DNA of 64,000 bases from Allacma fusca (lineage: Eukaryota > Arthropoda > Collembola > Symphypleona > Sminthuridae): positions 5,270,001 to 5,334,000 of the forward strand of contig OX359246.1 of the NCBI GenBank assembly GCA_947179485.1. The letters are read 5' to 3'. The notes under the pieces were generated by a model. The model did not search any database. It had not been told where the DNA came from and worked only from the letters and a program-made list of their open reading frames with translations. This document shows positions 22,550 through 35,252 of this stretch, in pieces (positions within the stretch are counted from its first letter, which is position 1; the number at the start of each line of letters is the position of its first letter). A program made the position numbers and the translations under genes.

Positions 22550-23560
22550 AATGAGCTACCGTTCTTTCCAATCGCCCAACCCAAACTTAAGAAACTCACT
22601 ACGGAGGTTTTCGGGTTTTCATAGGCTGGATTACGCTCACGGGTGATACGTAAAAAACTGAAAGCCCACTTTGTGACCATTTTTTACGTCTAAGTGAAAA
22701 ACATTTATGGTTTTTAAGCGTCATGGTTAGGCGTAAGGACTTCCATCGCCGAAGAAACAAATTTAGTTTACGGTAGGCCAGGTTTATGACCTCGTAAGAG
22801 AACCAACGCTCACAAAAAGATATGGCAATCCACGCAGAAATGTTAAGGACCACCATGCAGCGTAATATTAAAACGCCGAGGAAGGAAATCGGTCACAAAT
22901 GTAGAGTGGATAAGCTGACTCCAAGCCATACGACGAACCGGATGTGAACTTTCCCGAAATTCTATGAGCGCTATCTAGGCGGTGAAAATTCGGAGATTAT
23001 AGTTTTATTCCACGGGGCAATATGGGTAGTACGACGTCAGAGGGGCAAGAGCAAGATCTGTTAAGTAGAGCGCGCTAAAAAACGTAGTTCGTGGATACAT
23101 ACAACTTTGTGAAGACCTTCATGGCGGTGCAGGTAAATAGTAGCAGGGGGGAAATACCAAGGTTAACGTTAAATATTATATTGGCCACATTTTGAAGGTC
23201 ATGGTTTAGACTCATCTCCCCCGTCTCTACGGCAATGAAATCTCGGAGGTTACCATTAACCATTATGCCGCTAACTTACATACCACCCGAATGAATCAAG
23301 CCTACGCTGAAACCGTGCAGGCCACAGTGGGTTTAAATATCATCCGTAATAGTGAAATCCCTGTTAAATCGCCCAATGGGAGCTTTATGGACGTCTTCGG
23401 ATTTGGACACTTAAAACAGCGTGTCAACCGACGGGGAAAACCAATATGGGTATTTGGAAGGTCTTTCAACAGGAGTGGAGAGATGTGGACCAGTCTCTGG
23501 TTAACAGGGTGTACTATTCTTGAAAATTGTGGCTGAGGCTAGTAGCCAGTAAAGGTGGCA
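22550..23560. other. GC-richer segment, possibly a decayed coding region
   Basis: About 1 kb is visibly less AT-rich than its surroundings. It contains broken open stretches on both strands (minus 22599-22856, plus 23291-23536 with P-V-K-S-P-N-G-S-F-M-D-V and R-R-G-K-P-I-W-V-F-G-R-S). I do not recognise the product. It may be an old mobile-element gene or a host relic. Confidence 0.3.
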
Positions 23561-25536
23561 AGCACATCAAGCAGACTAAATCTATCCACCATAAGTGCAA
23601 ATTATGAAATTTTCACATAGAAGTGTTAAAAATAGAACGTTTAACCCTCTGTGAATGCCAGAGAATTCTCTAGGTAACGGTAAATATGAATATGCAGGAA
23701 TTTTATTATATAAACTGGCCATTAAAGGCTCATCAAAACGTAATCTGAAGTAGTGTACATAACATGTACATACATGTGTACATACTGGACGCATAATGTC
23801 ACATGATAATCATTTAATTATACGGTGTCAAACGTATTTCAAAATCCTCTGCCACGTCGAATTTACGTTTCATTTGGAAAACCTTGACCACAAATTATAA
23901 AAGGGATCATGGAAGGAAACCGTAGAATAATAATCTACGATTGCATCAAATATTGTCTTTCAAAGAGTAACATTTTCATATATATATTTCATATACATGC
24001 TTGCCTGAGTCCCTTACTTGGACCATGGTGACACATGGTTTCTATCTCAAACGGCATATTGAAAAGAAATTATAAACCACCAGTCCATATGTTTCACACG
24101 ACCGGGTAAACAACCACAATTTCAACATTTTCTGCTTTAAACAAACAGTTCGTCACATTGAGAAAATAGCCAATCAGATTATCTTTGAAAGACAATGTTG
24201 ATTACAGCGTCATTAAAAATATAGTTTGACATTAAATAGTAAAATTTAAGGGTTTTACGACAAGATATGGACCCTTTCAAGTTGGAAAAATGCTTCATTT
24301 TCCAATTTTGTAATACAATTAAAGAGGCAGATACACGGAAATACATCCCATAATGTTAACCCAATATTTAACAAATTTTACTTTCTTTTATAGTTCAACA
24401 TTATTTTAAAATCCACTGCCCAATTGCGGCTAATATTTTCAGTAAAATTGGCCCGGCTGTGTTTTCTATTTCTGGGTAATTTAACTGTGGTAACGTTTAT
24501 TACTTCATAGTGTATACTAAAAACTTGTGGAATCGTCCAAAATTTGAAATGATTAAAATCCCTGAATTATTCACGCTACTCACATTCTAAGAAGCTGTTA
24601 ACCTACGCGCCATTTATTTTTATTTAAAAATAAATGGCAGATAATAAATTTATGTACAGTAAAAAATGTGTACCCGTAGGCTTGGATTTTTAATGATGCC
24701 TAAATTAAAATGTTACATGACTACACTAATTCGATATACTAGATGCAGGATTGGTGCTTGTTATATGGAAATGCCAAGAAAATATTGAAAAAACCGGGCC
24801 TTGTTTACTTTTGTAAGTGCAATGTTTACGTAAGTTCCGAAAATTGAAAATGACTAGTAAAAAATGTACAACGAAAATTTCTACCAAAAATAATGGTTCA
24901 CTAGTACAATTTCGGATTATCTAATTTCATAGCAAGCGGCGGTTATGAATTATTTCAAAACTTGGAAATGTATGGAATATTTTGTCTACTTTGAAAACTG
25001 TATTTCACTAGCCCAATAAAACAAGGAATCGCAGGCGTCAAAAAATAGTGGCAATGCAAAAAAACGTTTTTTGCTAATAGCAAACTTGGAAAACCAAACA
25101 AGTTGCTCCTGTCCGTTTTTGTGCTGTATTTTTGCATGATAATGTTTTTTTGCAAAGTCCAATAATTATATGATGCGTACAAACGAATTTTTGCTACAAA
25201 GTAAAATTTTAAAATTATTAAAGTTGGCAGTGGCAACTTGCAACATACTGTTTTCGAATTTAGTATACAAAAAATACGTTGCTACAACTACAAAACAGAA
25301 AAAAAGTAACTACAAAAATAGTAAATATGCTAAATGCTTGATCTAGCCTGAATATGTCTAAAGTGCCATAAATGCCTAAACTGCCATAAAATGAAAAAGA
25401 CGAAAATGCAGTGCCATAATCAAGTGTACAATCCTGATCACATATCATATTGTTGCATTAGACTAATTATTACTACATACATTCGCTGATAAACATACAT
25501 ACATGTTCCATTAAAAATTTAAAGTTTTGTACTTAC
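23561..25536. other. Intron sequence, nothing recognised
   Basis: AT-rich. A 24-bp splice-flanked segment at 24018-24041 was tested and rejected because it would create a stop at the junction. Confidence 0.4.
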
Positions 25537-25557
25537 AATACGATTCGGAGGTTTCCG
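25537..25557 (-). CDS. Micro-exon (21 bp) of the minus-strand micro-exon gene
   Basis: Acceptor attcaaacattacag and donor gtaagtacaaa flank 21 bases reading E-T-S-E-S-Y in the shared phase. Junctions encode Pro upstream (28848-28862) and Phe downstream (22187-22204). Confidence 0.86.
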
Positions 25558-25914
25558 CTGTAATGTTTGAATACAATATTAAAACACCAGAAATATTTAA
25601 ACATTAATACGTGCTAAGTAACTAAAAAACGAAGCACCTCTGTGCGGCATAACGGGTTAAGCAGTAAGTAATTATATATACACATAACTATAAATTCCCT
25701 AAAACATTTATATACAAGTCAATTTTCTATATAAATAATATATAGAAGCATCTCCATACATATATTAGCAGTAATGTAATTCCTTGGGAACCACTATACA
25801 GGAAATTCACTGTGCATCGCTAACCATTGGTCATTAACATACAATATACATAGGATCGCATTAAAAGGTTTGTGGGTAAACTCACCTACATATGTATGTA
25901 CATATACATATTTA

Positions 25915-25976
25915 TTTACACTATTGACGCTTTGTAGTATACATTTCGGTATAGTATACAGCGTCAATAGTGTAAA
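25915..25976. other. 62-bp near-perfect hairpin
   Basis: Arms TTTACACTATTGACGCT (25915-25931) and AGCGTCAATAGTGTAAA (25960-25976) pair over 17 bp. A further GTATAC/GTATAC pairing follows after a 5-nt bulge, leaving an 11-nt loop. It is followed by a TA run and a second CAGCGTATAC fragment. It could be a tiny MITE or an intronic pre-miRNA-like stem. Confidence 0.6.
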
Positions 25977-28847
25977 AAAAGATATATATATATATATACA
26001 GCGTATACTATGCTTATGACCATTAAATAATTCAATTTCCCGCGTATAAATGTCTGGAAATGTCATAAATTCATAACTGAAAAGCAGGTTTCTGTACGTA
26101 TATTTGTATTTGCGTGTGTTTATACGTGACCTCATTTAATTTTTCTGAGGTCCAGCGGAAGATCCGAAGTCCTTGAAAAACAATACACCTAGACATACAC
26201 AATAGACTTTAAGCTTCCGTCCACCGGTAAATATATATATATATCAGGTACGTGTAATATGTCGATGAGGAAGTAAAATATGTAATGAGCACGTAGCCCA
26301 ACTGGTCCACACGTAGTTTTAGTCAAAGTAAAACAACCTAATTGCATGAACCTCCTGCAGTGTAACTAGACCATTTTTTTAATGTCAGCTCAAAAAAGAA
26401 TTTACCCTCAATGCTGGACATGGTTATACATGTATACGTATCCGTACCGAATGTTCAGGTATTTATAAACCTGAAACCTTTGTATGTACCCAGTGGCTCA
26501 ACCACTAGGGGCGCAGGGGTACGCTGTACCCCCCGTCACCACAGATTTTACTCCCCAGAAAAGAATTGATTTAACATAGATGACAGAAATGTCATACGCA
26601 CTAATAAACCGGAAACTGCAGATGGAGCTAACGTTGAACCAAATCCAGAATTTTTTTATTCTGGCAAATATAAAAAAAAAACTTGAAGATCCATCGGGGG
26701 TAAAATTTCCAATTTACCCAAATTGCAATGTCGAATTAGGGTATACTGTTTATTTGAATGCGTATCTATAGTAACCTAATTATTTCCACGGAAATTACCT
26801 GAAATCATGGATTGCATATATTATGTGCAATTAAACTTTATATAACAGTCCCTACACAGCGGATGTTAAAATGCAAAAAAAGTAAAATCTTAACACATCA
26901 AAATTTTAACGAATTCACTTTTGATTTACGATTAGTCACAATTACAATTAATTTTCTTGGCGACGTTTCGACCATGGGTCATCTTGGCACTGTATTGAAA
27001 GTTATGAGTGACTTTTACCGTGATCACTAATGATACTGATAGTGATGACAGGACTTAGTAAGGAAGTTTATAGTATGCCTAATACGATGGTTTTGAGACA
27101 ATATATCTGCCTTGTGGTGATCAATATCTATAATTAGTTTAAACAAAATTTTGTATTTAAACCCGATTCAAATTTTGAGTTGAATATAAATGTGCTACAA
27201 TTCTCTGATTTTTCAGTTGGGCGAAGTAAGGAGCGGAAATTTTAGTGTCGTCAAAAGAGTGGTTCGGGGACTGGAAATGTAAATTTGCTAAAGGAGTTAT
27301 TAACAGGTGGTTTTCTAACACAATTATGACGTTTCCTAAATCTGCCTGGCTGTTTGTTGTCAAACAAATAATATTGGGGCAATGCTAGCAGGTAATTGCA
27401 CAAATTACATGCTCGGAAGTACATTTGGCCGGTGGATTTATTTCCGTAGTCAAACTTGTATACGTGGTAGTTTAATAATCGGTCATAATGGATTAAGAAT
27501 ATAAAAGAAGCCTACTCTTTTAAAAGAAGATTGGGTCATCCATTTGTAAGTTTCCCTCCGTTTTAATTCGACAATAATATTTTATTTATTACACGATTAT
27601 TACAACGAAAATTAAATGAATAGAAGATTTCATTCCGCCGAATATATTGTAATTATTATTAATTATTATTATTTAGAATAATTGCAACTAAACAAAATTA
27701 ACTGGTACTTGAAAAGGATATTGGAAATCTGGTACGGTACAAGTAAGCGTTCTAGGACGGGTCAGTCCAGTTATTTTTAACTTGAAAATTCGGGTACGAG
27801 TACGCCGTCAATGAACATTAGAAGTATTTGTTCCCGTAAGCAGAGTATCGGATTTTCGTACTCATACTTGAAGTAGTAAGTCCGAAACTTATTCCAGTTT
27901 TATCCGAAAATTCGAGTATGGATCCGATTCAAGTTCGCTATCAAAAATTATTCAATATGTGCGGAGCTCTAGGCAGAAACATTGCTCCAGAAAACATTAG
28001 GGATGTGCAGTATATATAAGTGTAGCACAGGTTTTATAAATTATCCGCTATTGAATTAAAATACAATAATATATCTTTGAACTTGATCGTTTTAAAACTT
28101 TTAGACGATTACTTATCAAAACAGTGTTCAATTTAATAAACGTTCCAGATATTATCTAGAGAATCATATTATGTTATAATACGTTTGGAGGAAAATAAAC
28201 TCCTGCTCGCTATAATGCCAAATTTTAACCCCATTATAACATATTATTACACAAAACGTTTCCGCCCCAAACACAAAAAAAGAATCAACTGATAAAATAT
28301 TCGGTTCCGGAAAAATTCGGGGCAAGGGTAGAAATAAAACGCAAATTGTTCTCTCTGAAGAAAATATTTTGAAACATTAAATAAACTTGCTTCAAAATTA
28401 TTTGATCCTGCAGCCTCGATGCTTGACTAGGAATGTTCATATTGGACAAATGAATCCCAATGTATATCGTTACAAACCCATTGGTTCGAATTTTTTCCCC
28501 TGGACAGATTCGCCATTAAAAATTATGCCGATCAGAGATATTCTACCATCTTCCGGTCTTCCTCCGTTTCACCCTTAATTTGTCTCAATCTTCGTGTCTT
28601 TGGTTAAAGTTCATAACAACAATTCTCATGGAAGAGACCTATCAAATAGCTCAGAGAGCATACAATTTACTACCCACATGCGTTTAAGGATATCCATGAA
28701 GAAATTTTATTAAGGAATAAGTACCGTTTTGTGACATCATGCATATAATTAGAGTAAAATCTTCAAAGCATTTTTGAATTTCAGCGGTCTATTTACCATT
28801 TATGCTTGCTTTACACATGTAATGATTCTGTAGTAAAATATACTCAC
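25977..28847. other. Intron sequence with small repeat remnants
   Basis: Contains TA microsatellites (about 25982 and 26230) and a probable hAT-end remnant near 26491 (CAGTGGCTCAACCACTAGGGG) without a matched partner. A degenerate GTACGAGT/CGGGTACGAGTACG block lies at about 27710-27930 in the style of the MITE arms. No gene is recognised. Confidence 0.4.
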
Positions 28848-28862
28848 GTTTATTCAAGTGCT
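28848..28862 (-). CDS. Micro-exon (15 bp) of the minus-strand micro-exon gene
   Basis: Acceptor tgtttaatttacag and donor gtgagtata flank 15 bases. The shared phase H-L-N-K is the only open phase: the other two contain TGA and TAA. This is strong support for phase-1 introns throughout. Confidence 0.87.
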
Positions 28863-29226
28863 CTGTAAATTAAACAAACATTCGATCATTTGTAATCAAT
28901 TTCAAATGCACTCATGTGTGAATTCAAAGCTCGTGAAAGTATTATCTGGAATATTAATTTCCTGCTCGTTTTCTGTAGTATCAAAAATACCTCAATGCAG
29001 TAAATAAACTAGACGCATCCCAATGGGAAGCATTGGAACGAGACAAATAGTAAATATATTGTAGATACTATAGTCACTTTAAAACACTTTAAACTCAAAA
29101 TAATAATTTGTGGGTAAAGAAGCAATTTTGATATATCTAACGATTATACGATAACGAATGTATCGATTTTATAGTGTCATAGTTAATAAAAAGTATAAAA
29201 AATGTTAGAAGTTAACAACAACTCAC

Positions 29227-29238
29227 CTTTAACTGACT
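29227..29238 (-). CDS. Micro-exon (12 bp) of the minus-strand micro-exon gene
   Basis: Acceptor ttgcttactttccag and donor AAG|gtgagttgt flank only 12 bases reading S-V-K in the shared phase. Both junction codons are Glu. It is the smallest exon I consider reliable. Confidence 0.8.
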
Positions 29239-29745
29239 CTGGAAAGTAAGCAAAATATATATACACATTAAAATCAATACACTAATAAAAAGCACTAACA
29301 AATAAAACAAGTTTAACAAAATATTTTTGTCAAAGTTTGTCTTCATGATAATTTCAATTCACGACTTCAATCACGTCCATCTCCATACATACATATAAGC
29401 ATTTATTAATTTCCATCAAAAATGATTAAAGTCAATAAATTACGTCAATAAAGATTTCAAACCTTTAAATAATTGCATAAAATAAATTGTACAAACATAA
29501 TTTTAGAATTCAAATATTATTATGAAGGCTCAAATCGTAACTAGTTGGGGAGATAACTAAACTTTTCAGCTGTATAAATATCTTCCTACAACTAGTGTCT
29601 TATAATCATTATGACAGCTGCAAATGAAAGCAAGTTTTAAGCACTACTAACAATACTCAGGATTTATGTACGAATACCAAAAGGGCAGGGTATCTGTGGG
29701 TTAAATAAGGCAAAATAATTTTTGTTAAAACCAAAAATCTCATAC

Positions 29746-29766
29746 CTACATCTGTGGATTTGAATT
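29746..29766 (-). CDS. Micro-exon (21 bp) of the minus-strand micro-exon gene
   Basis: Acceptor cgtttttatttgcag and donor gtatgagat flank 21 bases. The shared phase reads F-K-S-T-D-V, and phase 0 ends in TAG. It is the most upstream exon of the uninterrupted core series. Confidence 0.82.
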   Translation of the reverse strand, partial: NSNPQM

Positions 29767-31138
29767 CTGCAAATAAAAACGAACGTAATTATTTGTAGCA
29801 TGAGGTTTGATTTGTAAATATTTAATTACTGTTGAGGCTTGTCGACATCACATTATTACTGTAAGTTCATTAAATCCTAAACTATAAGCATATAAAGTAA
29901 ATACTCTTGTCACGCCAAGACCGCAGATTACCTAATGTTAATGCATTTAATTTCATTTATTGGATTGTGACTTGTTTTTGCTTTGATTTTGATTATTGTG
30001 TATCCTTGATGAAAATCAGTATACATATTTGTATTGAATCCTTGTTATGTTTGTAAATGATTTATTAAGGGTTGATTAACTCAGAACTGATATTTACTGT
30101 AAGGGATGTCCCATACTATTTTTCTCCCTCTAGCACAAATAATGAACAACAGCACAAAATAAATGATTCTCCCGTTTTGTAGAAAAATCCTTTTCCAGAT
30201 TTTTCAAAATTTATTTTGTAATCCCAGGTCCAAAATTTACGTCACGGTTCTAAAGAGCGTAAAGCAAAGTTGGGGTTTTATTGCGATTTTTTAAAATAAT
30301 TCTTCACCTTTAACTCACATTGTTAGGAGAGACAATTTTAGACCCAAGACGACAATTGTAATTAAAAAAATATATATCCATTATATCTATGAAAATTTTC
30401 ACATAAATTTCATTTTGAAATATTTTTTTAATCGCAGACCGCAAGGGAAAAAATGGAAACTCTTCTTCCGTATCTTTGCAAGAATAAGAAGAATTTCCTA
30501 AATCAATTAAAAGATTCAAGAAAAATTCCCCCCAACCCTGATCTCTGCCATCAAGGAGCATGTCTACAAAAGGGAAAGACCATAAACGTTTGTACAAAGG
30601 ATCGTCCAAGCAAATTTCAAAAAATAGCTTGTCATAGAACAAAAAATTGTAGGGCTGACAAATATAAAACATTTAATGTGCTTCTTATTCTTAAGTTTTT
30701 ACACAGAAAAATGAAAACCGAATTGACACGTCTGGCCGAGAATTTGATTCAAAATGGGGAATCTTATATTTTGCATTGTTGTCGATTATATGGGCTCAGG
30801 ACAGAAATGATATGGGATACGCTGCTCATGGAAATTCTATGCAAATTTGGGTTATTATATAAAATCATGGTTATTCAAAATCATTTGGTGGATTAAAATT
30901 TGGCGGTGACAATATTAGCATGAACTATTATAGTCTAATTGGTAATATGATTACCTACAATTTAAGACACATGTTAATGGCGTGCCAATTGAAACTTATA
31001 TGTATATTGTTAAAGATAGAGCCACCCTGGGGAGGATGAATATATTGTTCCCACTGTATCAGATAACTCGCTGGAAATTCAACATAATCTATTGTAAAAC
31101 AAATATACAAACTCTTTTCTTAAATCTGTGACGTCACG
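29767..31138. other. Intron sequence with an unassigned 120-codon minus ORF
   Basis: A minus-strand ORF (30310-30672) is open for 120 codons and ends at an AAT|gtgagt donor-like site, but its frame is incompatible with the micro-exon phase. The overlapping plus ORF (30453-30896) is equally plausible or implausible. Neither has a recognised domain. Confidence 0.3.
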
Positions 31139-31146
31139 ACTGCAGC

Positions 31147-32433
31147 TAAACCTTCGTTCGGGTCAAGTATTTTGAGGATCCGAACTTGAACTTGACCTGC
31201 ACTTGAACTTTCAAGTAGATATTTGTCTGAACCCGAACTTGGCGTTTCGGGTCCCAGGAATTACTTGTCACCAAGTCATATCTTGCAAGTAATCTTTCCT
31301 AAACCCGAACTTGATCTGATACTTGAATGTCGGCTCCTTAAATATTGCGATCCGAACTTGGAATTGACTTGAACCCGAACTTGGATTTCAAGTAATTACT
31401 TGAACCTTACAACTTTGTAGTATGAAGTCGCAAAACCACTCCAACAGTTGGAGCTAAGATTTTCGATTTCCGTCGTCTTTATTAAATTCAGATTCGGGTT
31501 CACTCATGGGTTTTTCCTTGTGTTACAGTCTCACCGGACAATTTACTTCAATAGTTTTACAAAAATGATAAAAAATGAGAAGAATAGTTTTAAGCACGAC
31601 GATTTACAGAATACACAACAGTCGCTAAAAATGAAAGTGAGTTCCAGCTTCTTTGCATATGTCCGCAGGCACAGTTTCATTCAGGGATGCCAATGGTCTG
31701 GTCCGAACAATTTATAATGGTCCGTTATTGGTCTGGTCCGGTCTGGTTCCAGATTTGTATGATCTGGTCCGTTCTGATTCAACATTTGGACCAGAACAGA
31801 TACAATTGATCCAGCTTCAGGACCAGACCAGACCTGACCACAGGATCACTGTCTCAAAAGTACGCAAAACAATAATTTATGAGTTAACGAAATCCCATGG
31901 AACAAATTAAAACTGACATTTCTGGGGATAAAAAAAAAATTTGTCGGGATAAAATGTGATTATTTAATTGCTCTCAATGGTTTTCTGGACCATGGTCCGG
32001 ACTCCGGAGCATGGTCTTTGGTCTGGTCCGATAAACTGAACCAGACCAATGGACCAGACCAGTTTCATAAAATCTGGATCAGACCAGACCATTGGCATCA
32101 ATAGTTTCTAGAAGTGCGAACAACCGTGGGGGAAGAACGAACTAAGGAAGCATACGTTGGAACTAGGATACTTGAATCGGTACTTGAAAGTGCAAGTTCG
32201 GGTTCAAGTAAAATCCATGCCCAGACCCCAACTTGAACTTGATCCTTAGTTCAAGTCAATTCTATGGGCTTGAACTTGGACCAGAACCGAATTGAAGATC
32301 CAAGTTCGGATCCAACAAATACTTGAACTTGACCCGCTTCAACCAAGTAGAAACGCTCATGATCCCGAACTTGCTCCGAACTTGACCTGACTTGATACTT
32401 GTCAAGTACTACTTGAACTTGAGCGCAGCTCTG
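31147..32433. mobile_element. hAT-like MITE, CAAGTTC/GAACTTG arms, host of a nested MITE
   Basis: Arms at 31150-31420 and 32160-32430 are inverted CAAGTTC/GAACTTG words. The right end GCGCAGCTCTG matches the element at 11778-12505. Flanks actgcagc (31139-31146) and actgaagc (32434-32441) match at 7 of 8. The left TIR is damaged (TAAACCTTCG instead of CAGAGCTGCG). A second MITE (31682-32103) is inserted inside. Confidence 0.7.
31682..32103. mobile_element. hAT-like MITE, GGTCTGGTCC arms, copy 2 (nested)
   Basis: Ends CAGGGATGCCAATGGTCTGG and CCAGACCATTGGCATCAATA are inverted apart from the outermost bases. The whole is homologous to 1340-1790. Flanks gtttcatt and gtttctag agree only in the first five bases. 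It lies between the arms of the CAAGTTC element, so it inserted later. Confidence 0.78.
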
Positions 32434-32441
32434 ACTGAAGC

Positions 32442-33506
32442 TGATAGGCATGGAGAAGCAATCCGACAAATACGTAAACATAAAACTGAAATCAAGTCTG
32501 AATACGTATTATCCTACTTAAATATTAAAAATAGAAAAAAACAAACTTATCGCTCTTAAACAAATGAAGAATGTTTTCACTGCTGCAATAGATACAAAGA
32601 ATACACAAGATTTAAATGAAGCTTTTAAAATAAATAAATTTAAGGAAGCCACACAATCCCTCCAAAAAATAAGAGTCCATGAAGTGATGTTAAAGCCACT
32701 GAATCTGTCAACACGGTTAGGATCCGTGTTAATGGCTTATATAAAAGCAATTTCAAATAATCCTATGATTGCAATAATGAGTTTGAGAAAATGATCTACA
32801 TGCTGTATATAAAGCATAGCATGTAGACCATTTTACCTCATCAACAACGATATGAGAGATGTCTATACATAACGTTAAAATTTTTCGGGGTCGGAAAAAC
32901 ATTCCATGTAATTGTAAACAATGAAAAAAACAATAAGAAAAACAATCAAACGGTCAATGTGCTCATTTGCAGCAAATGCAAATGCATCAAAAATACAAAT
33001 GAAACATTTTGCAAATAGGATTCCTTCTTGGAAATATATTCATATACATATCTATATATAACTATCAATGACTGCTAAGCATGCAAACGCATCAAACCGA
33101 TCTGGATATTGCTACATTCACTCAAACAGCACATTCCAAGGAAATAAAAGACTTATTGTGTATAATAGTGTTTGAGGATAGACCATGGCACGGGCTACTC
33201 CCTATTTAGATTGCACATTCAGTATGTATGTGCATGCCATATTTTGAAGCACAAATAAGTAACCACGTTGCATAATTCAATGGTGGAACACAATGTTTCT
33301 GATTGAGAGAGTTAATGTAGCTTGTTAATTTTCTGTAGTGGGTAGTTTGTTCTTGTATTTTAGTTTGGTTGATATTGACAGCAATATTATTGTTTTTTAA
33401 ATAACGATTTTACGTAGTAACGGAAATGTTAGAAAATTACTAGCGTATCTTTCAAATACTAACTTTGTCTAACGGATTTTGACTGCTGTATGTATATTAT
33501 AGGGTA
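32442..33506. other. Intron sequence, nothing recognised
   Basis: AT-rich with one short plus ORF (32564-32794) of no recognised family. No element boundary seen. Confidence 0.4.
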
Positions 33507-33826
33507 GTTGTAATGATTACACCTCTAAACGCATAAAAGCTAAACGTATAAGCCCAATACGCATAATCAGCTAAACGTATAAGGTATCTAAACGTATAAT
33601 CATCTATACGTATAAGGTATCTAAACGCATAATCGTGTAAACGTATAGAGTATCTAAACGCATAAGGTACAAAATGTATAATAATGTACATGTATATATT
33701 GACATTCCTTTGAATAAGGCTAGTATTTTAATTTTAATATTTAGCGTTCTACACATTCCCTTGCAGCAGCATCGTCGTTAAAGGGATCAAATTGTCTATT
33801 GTATATTAAACCCACGTCTACATGTA

Positions 33827-33882
33827 ATTTAAATAAAAGGAATACATACTAATATAATAGTGTATATTCCTTTTATTTAAAT
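33827..33882. other. 56-bp hairpin with 18-bp perfect arms
   Basis: ATTTAAATAAAAGGAATA (33827-33844) is the exact reverse complement of 33865-33882, with a 20-nt loop. It lies inside the MITE at 33515-35020 and may be a smaller foldback insertion. Confidence 0.7.
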
Positions 33883-34317
33883 AATAATATATAGTCCAAG
33901 TACAGGCAAGTCCTCTAACTCTAATAGTCCCAAGTAAGTAGCATTCTAACATTCTGTCAGTCCACTCAGTCGTGTAGTATCCATGCATTAGTCCTTATCA
34001 GTCTCAGTCAGTCCATTATGTATTTCGTATGCATTTAAGTCCAGAAGAGTACCACGTGTTGAGCATACACGTCTTCATGGACTCAATGTCGACAATTTTA
34101 TTAATTCTCGAACTCACCATTTGCTACAAGAATTAAGTTAATAATGATGATCTTATTTATTTATTATCCTGCTTCAATGAGGTCACCGGAGCCAAAAATT
34201 TAACGCATGGTTTAATTTTTTTATATTCAATTTTACTTACTAACTAAACTTAAGTATTTCAGCGGAAATCCTACAAGATTTCCAGCAAACATGTTAATTT
34301 TGAGTTCTAGAAAAATT

Positions 34318-34481
34318 CAGGGGTGGATTTACGGGGTGGCCCACCCTGTAAAACATTTAGGGCCAGAGTAACAAAAATGTTGACTAAGGCCCTCAGATTA
34401 CATACATGCAAATGCAAAGGCCCACAAATCCTTTTTGGGGGTTAGGGCCAGGGTAAAAATTATTTTATTAGTCCACCCCTG
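34318..34481. mobile_element. 164-bp hAT MITE nested in the 33515-35020 element
   Basis: Ends CAGGGGTGGATTTACGGGGT and TTAGTCCACCCCTG are inverted, with GGCCC/GGGCC words inside. Flanks gaaaaatt (34310-34317) and gaacaatc (34482-34489) match at 6 of 8. Confidence 0.75.
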
Positions 34482-35252
34482 GAACAATCCATACGTGTAC
34501 CCTTTTTGTGGCTCAAATTACCCAAACGTTGACGCAGTTCAATGACTTAAATATTGGAAAAACTTGACAAGATCGGTCCAAGAAAATCAAATATATTATA
34601 AGCCACTCCCGGAAATATAGTCAGGCAAATATCAGTAACTGGCGTAAATACTGATTTTTACGGGGTCATCAACGGCTCCTGATAAACAGTGGGATTCAAA
34701 CTATTTGCGTGGGTTTTACCTATACGCATTGCCTGTACGTAGACTATTTTCCTTTTATTGAAATTACATGTAGACGTTGGTTGAATATGCATGAGACAAT
34801 TTGGTCTCTTTAGCGACGATAGTCTTGCAAGGACATGTATTAAATGTACATGTAAATGCTTTTAAATACCTTATACGTTTGGCCGATTATACGTTTTTAA
34901 AGCCTATACGTTTAGACGATTATATGTTTAGATACCTTATACGTTTAGCTGATTATGCGTATAACTCTATGCGTTTAGCTGTTATACGTTTAGCTCTTTA
35001 TGCGTTTAGCTAGGATACCAGTTGTAATAGCGAACGAATTTTTATGGGGTCCCCAACGAATCTATTAAATCCAGAGTTGCCTACACTTTTAACCAAATTA
35101 ATTGATACGAAAAACTTAATTAAGGTTCAAGGCCATCATGCACCACAAGGAACTCTTCATGAATACTTGACTGTTTGGAGTTAATGTTGGGTTCCCCTTA
35201 TAGGTACTTTAACATTACACATGTATGTATGTAAATGTGCAGAGTAACTCAC

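Larger units (their letters stand above)
2912..29766 (-). other. Core of a symmetric micro-exon gene: 15 exons, about 100 codons over 27 kb
   Basis: Fifteen minus-strand exons of 12, 15, 18, 21, 27 or 39 bp (listed separately) share one phase, with introns after the first base of a codon. Concatenation in genomic order gives no stop inside any exon or at any of the 14 junctions. The joined product is hydrophilic and fairly acidic, with a short hydrophobic stretch (A-L-V-T-F-V-D-I-I-R-W-F) and a Cys-Cys pair. No known domain is recognised. Known families with this architecture are aphid and coccid bicycle genes (secreted salivary effectors) and schistosome MEGs. A bicycle-like assignment is inference: no clear CYC motif is present in the recovered part and the signal-peptide exon was not found. 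Introns of 120-170 bp persist in the tight clusters, and other introns have been stretched by MITEs. Confidence 0.75.
33515..35020. mobile_element. hAT-like MITE, CTAAACGTATAA arms, perfect TSD
   Basis: Arms are inverted CTAAACGCATAA/CTAAACGTATAAGG words (33527-33680 and 34858-35010). The duplication gttgtaat is perfect (33507-33514 and 35021-35028). The outermost TIR bases are poorly matched (GATTACACCTCTAAACGC against TGGTATCCTAGCTAAACGC). A second small MITE is nested at 34318-34481. A relic left end occurs at 826-858. Confidence 0.88.

Noticed and set aside
24018..24041. 24-bp splice-flanked segment, open in the shared phase
   Set aside because: Joining it after exon 25537-25557 creates TAA at the junction, and its acceptor is weak.
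30310..30896. Two overlapping ORFs (120 codons minus, 147 codons plus)
   Set aside because: No recognisable domain on either strand, they overlap each other, and the donor-like end of the minus ORF is out of phase with the gene.
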